DNA of 64,000 nt from Symbiodinium natans (Eukaryota; Sar; Dinophyceae; Suessiales; Symbiodiniaceae): positions 1,318,972 to 1,382,971 of the forward strand of contig CAJNDS010001112.1 of the NCBI GenBank assembly GCA_905221605.1. Reading direction: 5' to 3'. Position 1 is the stretch's first letter, and every line of letters starts with the position of its first letter. Under the pieces are notes generated by a model. That model was not told where the DNA came from. It did not search any database and worked only from the letters and a program-made list of their open reading frames with translations. A program made the translations under genes and the position numbers. Positions 22,376 through 31,300 of the stretch are shown here, one piece after another.

Positions 22376-25300
22376 GAGGGAGAGAGAGGGGCTGATGGCA
22401 GAGGGTTGCCTTGAAAGGGAGACGCGAAGGTGACCCAGAACCAGCATTCGGACCATGGAGCCTACGTTTCAGGGGCTTCTTGGGGGGGTCCAGAGAGCAC
22501 CCAGATGGAAGCTGGGCAGGTGGACCAGCTCTTCCGCGCGCAGCTCTTCCATGACCGCAAGCAGCACCCCGACACCAGGGTGTCCAGGGTTACGTCATGT
22601 TGGGGCTTGCGATACTAGGGGTACCTGATTGGCGTCCTTGTTACAAGGGGGTCCAACTTTTTTGGGCCTTCTTTGGGGCGTCCCTCATGTTCGTACCCTA
22701 AACCCTAAACCCTAAACCCTAAACCCTAAACCATGTTGGAACTCTTCCGAGTTGATCCATGGCCCGGATGAGAAAGCTTCGGGGGGCCATACTGTAAACG
22801 CCAGAAAGTTGGAACATGGTCTAAGGATGAGTAGAGTTGAGATTCCCTTTAGCAACCCTCTTGGGGTATGAGGATCATGATGTTCCAACTTTTGGGGGTT
22901 TACTGCGATGAATCTTTAATATGATCCCAACCATGAACTAGAAAGCTTCGGGGGCCATAAGGCCTTCTGGGCCTTTTGAGGTATGAGGAGCGCCGCCGAA
23001 TGTCGCCCGAGGAGCGCTCCAAGGCAGCTGTCGTTGTCTCCCGGCGGCAAAGATGGACACTGTGGGGGTCGGAAGAATTACGAATAGTATTGCCTTAGGG
23101 TCCCTTTATATTTATACTACAAGAACCCCCAAAACCCTATTCTAATTTATTCAGGCCCCCAAAATCAGGCCTTTTCCCCTAGGCTTTCTAGTGCTGAGGT
23201 CCTAGTACTCTACCAGCATGGATGGGGCGGATGGGGGTCGATTTGCCACATGTAAGAGGTTTACACATATGGACATGTTGAGGTCAGGTCAGAGGTCTCC
23301 CCCCACCGAGGACTACATGAACCCCATCATCGCGGATGCGGACACCGGCCACGGCGGCCTCACGGCCACCATGAAGCTTGCGAAGATGTTCATCGAGAAC
23401 GGTGCCGCGGGCATCCACATCGAGGAGCTCTTGTGGGTTGCCTGTGGTATTCGGTGCTCAGGCGTCCAAGATTCCTCCCCCCCCCTCCCCCCTGGACCCT
23501 ACGAGAATCCCAGCATGAACTGCAGCTTAGGGTGGCCAGGCACCAGAAGCGCGCAAAGCTCCCTTCACCAAGAACTCTCAGGGCTGAACGACTCCAGACC
23601 TTAGCGGCAACCTTAACACCTCTCCGGCCCACGAAGCCTGTCTTGGGCATGCACAGCTCGTGGTTGTAGCAGCAGAGAGGCCACAAGACAGCAACAAAAG
23701 AGGGCGAATCCAAAACTTTCACCCTTGCTCACAGGTGCGTTGAACAGTACTTGATTACTGCCAAGAAAAGCAGAACCAGGCACGAACAGAAGCCCCAAAC
23801 CCTACAGACCCTCTGCACCCAAATACCCCATGTAACAAAGACCCTATAACCCCAAACCCTGTGATGACAACCCAAATTAAACCCTATCAGTAAACCCTAC
23901 AAAATGAAACCCTACAAGTAAATCCGATAGTTGCATCCTATAGTTAGACCCTAGAAACACAACCCTAAGCCGTAACTGGCAATGTTCGCCCTGCGCTCCC
24001 CTCCCGCGGGCCTGGCCACCTTGGCCCTGCGCTGGCGTGCCGCCAGCTGGACGGCCCGCGCTGCGCCGAGCGCTGCGAGGCCCTGCTGCCGGCAAAATGA
24101 GTTTAGGGTTTAGGGTTTAGGGTTTCGGGTTTAGGGTTTAGGGTATTTAGGGTAAGAGTGATTTCGGGAAGTAAAGACAATCGTATGTCAGAGTTTTCGG
24201 AGTCCCGCTGCAAGAGCCAAGACCTTTTACGTGACAGCCCTCAGAATGTTGCAGGCCTTGCAAGGTTTGCGGGGCGTTTGGTGTGTGTTAGTCCAGGCAA
24301 CCCAGATCCAGCACCCTGCCAGGCCGTTTGGAATTGCAGGGCTGGATGTCGAGGGGGCGAAGCCCCCCTTGCGCTGGTCGCCCCCAGCGGCGGCTTTGGG
24401 GCAAAGCTTCCAGGAACACTACTGGGACGAGGAGAACGTGCTGCACCTTGGCTCTTTTCAGAAAATTGACATGGCGCAAGCCTTGCTAATGAAACAAAAA
24501 TAAATAAACAAATAAAAATAAATACATGAATATATGTATATATATATAAGTATACATATACATATATCTGTATATATATATGTATATATATATATGTCAT
24601 TTATTTGGAGTCGATCCAGCATCAGGGTTTGAGCAGTGCAGGTACCTCTATGCTATCCAGCGGGTGCAGCTGCGGCCGGAGGTCAAGGAGTGGATCAACT
24701 TGGGCATCCCTCCTCCTCTCCCCCCATGTAACCACCTCTTCGAGCTTTCTGTATCTATCTACCCTTCCAATGCCTACCCTTCCCAGCTGCCTTTTCCCAT
24801 TCAATCCATCTATCTACGCACAGCACGCTGAGCTGAGCTTGGATGGCTGGGCTCGCCGTGTGCCTTCCGAGCCCTCAGCCCCCTCGGAAAGAAATCGCTG
24901 CTGAGGAGGAGGCGCGTCTTCGGGCCGGGCGGCAGCACGTGGACATCACCTGGCAGCTGCCTGGCCAGCAGCGCAGCGGCTCCGGGGTGGCGAGCGGCAA
25001 GAAGGCAAGAGGATTCTTGTCATGGGATGTAGACATACATCATCCACCCTTCTGTTGGCTTTTCCATGTCTGTGCGTATGTAGAGAGACCAGTTGGCGTG
25101 AGTGGCCTTGTGGTGGCATGTCATAAAGGTTGGGTCTAGACATCTGCAGGCCGCCCGTCGCGAGGCGGCGCGTCGCCTGCTGCAGGGCCTGCCCGTAGGC
25201 GAGGAGGCAGAGGTGCAGATGCGGAAGCAGATGCTGCAGGGGCTCCGCTACAAGCTCTCGGCGGAGGTGCTCGAGGATGGTCCATCAGGAGAGGGGGCAT

Positions 25301-28300
25301 ATCGTGTCGTCTGGCGGGTGCCCCAGCCACAAGGCCGGCCTCCCCTGGAGCTTTCCGCCTCGGGCCAAGGTGCAACTCATGCAGAGGCGCAGGCGCAGGC
25401 CTGGGAGGGCTTGTACCTCCAGGCCAGCGGACGAAAATCCTTGCAGGCGAGCGTAGTGCAAGCGGCCCAGGAGCAGCGCAACCGAGCGGCAAGGCAGCAG
25501 CTGGAGGACGCGGCGCAGCAGCGGCGAGAGACCTTGCAGGCCGGGATGTCCATCCTCAGCTCCGAGGCCGTCGGCGAGCTTGCAGTGCGGCACAACGCCG
25601 TCGTGCAGCGCCTTCGGATCCAGGCACAAGATGAGGTGCTGGCGCACGAGGCCGGCCACCACTGCACCTTGAGGTGGGAGTGGCAAGATCCGAGTGGAGA
25701 GCAGCGAAACGCCAGCTCCGTGGGCCTGGGGATCACGAAGCGCCAAGCCAAGGGCGAGGCCATCCGGGCCATGTTGCTGCAGCAGTCCATTGGCAGCGCC
25801 CTGGATCCGGTGGCGCTGAACGCCGCAGCCCAGGTCCGCTCGCTGGCGCGCGCCGGCGATGGCGGCGCGGCGAAGTCGGCGGCCACCTTCCTGGCAGCTT
25901 GGCCGCCCACTTATTGGAGGCTTTGCCTCCTCGACGCATGGCAGCTCGGCCTAGCGCAGAGGGACCGCCAAGGCCTGGCACAGCTTGGCACGGCCGTGCG
26001 CGAAAACCTCGCGCTGCAGGGTCTGCCGCCCAAGCTGTGGGAGTCCCTCCTGGATGCCGCTGCGCACGTGGCCTGTGGCAGCACTGCAGTGGAGGCCCTC
26101 AAGCTGCTGCGGGGGGCTTCGCTGGACGCGTCCCGCTTCGATTCTGCAGCTCACAAGGACTACTTCGAGCATTTCAGAATACTGACGGCCTTGGAAAGAG
26201 TTGGGGCCAACCAGGCCATGATCGATGAGCTCCGGGCGCAGGGTGACGCGCCCTCCCTGAGCATGCTGCAGCAGAGCTGCGTCCTCCCTTACCTCACGCT
26301 GGTGCTGGCCGAAGGCTCTGTGGAGGAGGTGGCCGCGCTCAGCGGCATGCGCGCCGGCGACGTGGTGCACCCTCGCTCAATGATGCCATCGGTAGTGCAA
26401 GTAGAAATTATGCAATACTTAGTGCATGCGGTGAAGCACTAGCCGTTCCTGTATCAGCAAGAAGCGCTTCACCGCTACACAGCCTACACGCGTTTCCCTT
26501 CACTCTTCGTTGCAGATGCAAGTGGCTCCAATCCAAGGTACCTCAGGCCCAGGTTGTCGTGCCTTCAGCGGGCAGAATCACCGGGCCATCTGGCCGTGGT
26601 CACCTCGACGGCCAAGGAGCTAAAAGGGTTCTGAAGTTCTGAAACGTGATGTCATAAGGTTTGGGATCTCTTCCCTGAATCCAGTTTCGCCAGGAGCGCG
26701 GCAAGCAACGACTCACTCTCCGCTGCAACACGCTCGGGGAGGACGTGGAAGAGGAGTCCTTTGAAGTCTTTGGCCTGGAGTCCGAGGTCACAGCCCTGCG
26801 CTGCATCCAGGCGGTGTGGGCAGCGGCCGATCCCCACATTCCGCGCGAGGAGCGCGTGGCGCAGGACATGCGGCTGCTTCCCGAGATGTCCCGGATCCTT
26901 GTGCAAAGCTTTCGGCCGGAGGGGCGGAAGGCTGCGCGAGAGGCCGCGGCCTCGCCCCCCCCAGGCTGCCAGGACGACGCGCCCCTCCGTCGCCTGGGAG
27001 CCATCGTGGAGACTGCAACGAGGCTCGGATGCGACCTGACCGACGCCCAGCTCGAGGCTGTGACATCGGCCCTGCAACGGCGGCTGACGCTCATCCACGG
27101 CCCTCCTGGCACCTTGCTGTTGGTAAGTAGGGAATGAGGGAATGAGGCACCCATAGGCACCCTATATCCCCCTATATATATATATATATACCCTACTACC
27201 AACAGTATAAGGCACTGGAAAGACCACGGCAGCGGCAGGCGTCGTCCTGGCCTGGCGGTGGCTGGGGGACCGGATCCTGTGTGCCGCCGACTCCAACGTT
27301 GCGGCGGACAACCTGCACAAGAGCCTGGCAAAGTGGGGAATCAAGGCGTATCGCTTCGCCCCTTCAGAGCCGGAGGACTCCCAGCGGACAGCCTACGAGC
27401 GCCTGCTGTTTGCCAAGGATGCCCTGAGCAGCTTTCAGGTCGTGGTCACGACGTGCGCCAGTGCAGGCCACGACTTGATCCAGGGGCAGAGCTTCCCGCG
27501 CGTCCTCATCGATGAGAGCACGCAGTCCGTGGAGCCCACCACGCTTCTGCCCATCTGCGTGGGATGTTCACACTTGGTGCTGATAGGTGACCACAAGCAG
27601 CTGCCGCCGACGGTCATCTCAGATGATGCCAAACGCCTGGGCCTTGACAAGTCGCTCTTTGCGCGCTTGGCCGAGGAAGGCACCGACGAGCCTGACGGGG
27701 GCGCCGTGGCCGTGCCGGTTTTACTGAATGAGCAGCGCCGCATGCACACGAGCATCGCCCGGTTTCCGAACCTCTTTTTCTACAAGGGCCTGGTGCAGGA
27801 CAGGGTTCCAGGTCGAGCACCGGTTCCTGGCGTTCGGTGGCCACAGTCGGGTAACTTCTGCGTCCGGCTGGTGGATTGCGAGGGCACGGGCGAGCAGGAG
27901 GAGCAGCGGGGCACATCCTGGCGAAATACTGCTGAGGTGGATGCCGTGCTCCGACTCTTGATTCATGTCTTACATACGAGCCAGGCGACCCGGGCCTGTC
28001 CTGGGCCCGTGACTGCTGGGGAAGTGGTGATCCTCACCCCTTACCTCCAGCAGAAGGAGCTCCTTCAAGCCCAGGTGACAAGCATCCCCGAGCTGAAAGA
28101 CGTGCGGGTTTCGACCGTGGACGGCTTCCAGGGGGCGGAGGCAGATCTCGTCGTCTTCTCTGCCGTGCGCTCGAACCGCGAGGGCCGCCTGGGCTTCCTC
28201 CAGGACACCCGCCGCGCGAACGTGGCGCTGACGCGGGCGCGGCGTGGGCTGGTGGTCTTCGCAGATGCGGAGACCCTGCGACAGGCCCATGGGTCCGTCT

Positions 28301-31300
28301 GGGCCGACTGGCTGCGGTTTGTGGAGGCAGAGGAGGCGGTGACCCCCCTAGACAGGCTGCAAGACATACTGCAGTAGCTGCTTCGGAAAAGGCGGGCCTT
28401 AATCATTGGAAATGGGTTTTGGGGGGTTATTAGAGTATAGTTATACGGGGACCATAAGGGGATACTCAGGGACTTGACATGACTTAACCACGGCCTTACC
28501 GTCCACCCTTGCTCTGATGTTTAGGAATCCAAGTCCCACCCCAAATTATCCCATGCCAAGTTGGGTGAATCCATCCCTGGAGCCCAGTCCCCACCTAAGC
28601 GACTAAAATTGACTTAAGTGTCAGAATTCTCCGACTGAGGTGAGGCCTGCCACGAAGTCTCCCCCGGAAGGCAAAGAACAGAGTATCTCTAAACCCTAAA
28701 CCTAAAAACCCTAAGCAGTCAGCAGTTTGTGGCAGGACCAGAAGCCGGGAACCAAGAAGTGCGGACACATGGGCGGCAAGGTCCTGGTCTCCACCCAGGA
28801 CTGAGCTGCTTGAATGAGGAGTTGCAGTTGGGATGTTCCCCCTTATGCTAGCAGTCCTTAAGAGGGATGATAATAGGGTTTAGGGTTTATAGGGTTTAGG
28901 GTTAGGGTTAGGGTTTAGGGTTTAGGGTTTAGGGTTTAGGGTTTAGGGGCTAGTCCTCAAGACCAGTCGCAAAAGGGTTTAGGGGTACTATAATCCCTGT
29001 TGAGAACTGTTTGTACAAGGGGGAGTATCCCAAAGTTGCAGTGTTGCGCATGCCTGGCCTTGTGCAGGGGCCAGCTTGGGGTGCAAGGAAGTCTGCGAAA
29101 AAGCGAGTTTGAAACCATCAGCTCCGGAAGCTTCTTGAAACCCAGTTAAACGACTTCCATCATGGGTGCCACTAACATGTTCATTTCTGTCGGCTCCTTT
29201 TTTTGTGAACTGGATGCGTTAAAAACCCGCAAGGGCCCTCTACACCTCAAATGGTTCAAGTTTAAGGGAATCCTGCAAGCTACGATGTGAAGATGCTTCT
29301 CAACTCCACGGCCAACCTTCCCCCCCCCCCCTCCCAATCCATTGCATGTGGGAAGCCCCTGCGAAGGAGCACATTCAGCGATTGATTGCCATCCGCCTGC
29401 AGGCCTCCAGCTTTCTTCCCAAGCTCTGATATGCCCTGGCCCGACCCTAAGAACAGCCATTTTCCCTTCCCCTTGTCCCAAAGTAGCCTTCACTTTGACA
29501 TTGTGTGTTTCGACGCCGGATCCTCCTGGCTTTGCTGGTTTCTGCCCAAGTCAGAAAATGCAGCTACAGGTTCATGCTTGGGGGTGGATGGATTAGTTGA
29601 ATGCCATCAAAGGGAGGGGCTGGGCTGCTACAACCTTACCGTGCTTGAATGGATGTGGGGGGCTGCGCTCACGAGAATTGCCCTCAATGCGTCCAGACTC
29701 CAATTGGTTGCATCTTGCCGGCGGCTGGTCGTGCTGCATTCTTCGCAGTTTCGTCATATTCTTGCTGATGAAGGTCGCACTAACCAGGCGTATGCCGGCG
29801 ATCCTCTCGCTGGATTCAGTTTCTGTCAGCGTGGGCTGATGTTTGAAACACTAGCAAGGCAAATGCTAGCACGAGCGCGCCCCAACCGTTTGATTCAAGA
29901 CGCTGATGTGCAGTGTCTCGGGACATGCGTGAATGGCAGGCGTCGGGCACTTTACTCTGCAGAGTGGGATTGGGTGTGCATGGGCAGGCGTGCCGAACTA
30001 AAGACTGCACAGCTTTGCTTCAATGCAAGGGAGAAGTCTTGGTCTGTTGCCTTTCTTGCCGTCAAGCTTTCCCGCGATGGTCTTCGTGCGGAACAGCCTT
30101 TTGATGATCTTTTCTTAATGATTTATGCACCTGACGGGTTTTACCTGATCCAGCATGATCTTGCAACAGGAGTCTCCAAGGACGGTGTGCGCACTAGCAG
30201 TCACGGGCACGTGATTCGAGTGCGAGCAAAACGTGGGCAGACTTGCTGGAAAGCTGCCTTGCTGACAATTCTTTACAAACTGACGTCGCAAGGTTGTTGT
30301 GAGATGGTTGGATACGCAGCAAAGTCAGATCCGTTGTCTGGAGCACTCTATGCTGAGCTACTGGATAGGGCCGTGTCTCCCACACACCAAGTCTACGAGG
30401 GCATTCCCCTAGGCAGCACGAATGCCATTATTCGCGCCCACAGGATCCAGCAAATAGCGCGCGAGCTAGATCAGCATGAACACCCAGATAGTTTGTTCGA
30501 GAGTGCCAAGGGAGAGAAATCACCATGCGGCATCAGGCGAGGAGATTCAAACGCTGCCGTAGACTGGGTACGCGACGGAGTCAGGGTGGAGGTGAAAAGC
30601 TCGAAGCTCAGCTTTGACTCTGGAACCAGCAGGTGGATGTGCAGGTTCTCAAACATAAAGACCGGCAACATGGGCGATGGCAGGAATGCATACTTTGATG
30701 AGCTCTGGCTTGCGATCTATAGCCCCGATGGCATGGATTTCTTCAAACACTGGAACTGGCAAGCCAGACTGTGTAGCGCTGGGAAGCGGACGGCTTCAAT
30801 GGGCAACGTTCTAAAAATCGCTGCCGGAAAGCAATTTCAGTCACCCAGCAATGCTCTTGAAAGCATCAAGGCCCAGCTTGAGAAGGATGGAGCCGAGCAT
30901 CACTTTACCGTACGGTGGGGTGAGTGACGCAGCTAGCGAGCAGCTAGTGCCTGAAGCCTCTCCTGCTGCTTCGGAGAAGCTGGGCCCGAAGTTTGATTCG
31001 GGTGCAGATGGATACATCCCATCAGAATGAATCGCCCATCAGAGGAGAGCAGCAAACATATGCAGCATGGGCGTCATGCTCGGCACCCCCCAACCTCAAG
31101 CCTTAGCTGCCTCAGCCTTCTGCCTCAGCCCAAAGAGCCCAACCCAGAACTGCCGGGCCCTAATTCCGCAGCCTGATCAGCACCTGAACCCTGTTCATGA
31201 TGCCCTGGTGTCCTCCAGTGCCCTGGGCAGGCGGATGTGTTGAACTCGCCCTTGGTCATCGTGGCGCGTACGGATGCTGAGGCTGGTATGGGCGTTTGTG

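Noticed and set aside
21966-22456. Ser/Leu-rich minus-strand ORFs of 112-123 codons
   Set aside because: Products of the GA tract, open in most frames because GA/TC repeats lack stop codons.
25285-25910. Antisense ORFs of 153 and 177 codons over the helicase
   Set aside because: High-GC shadow frames opposite a well-supported coding exon.
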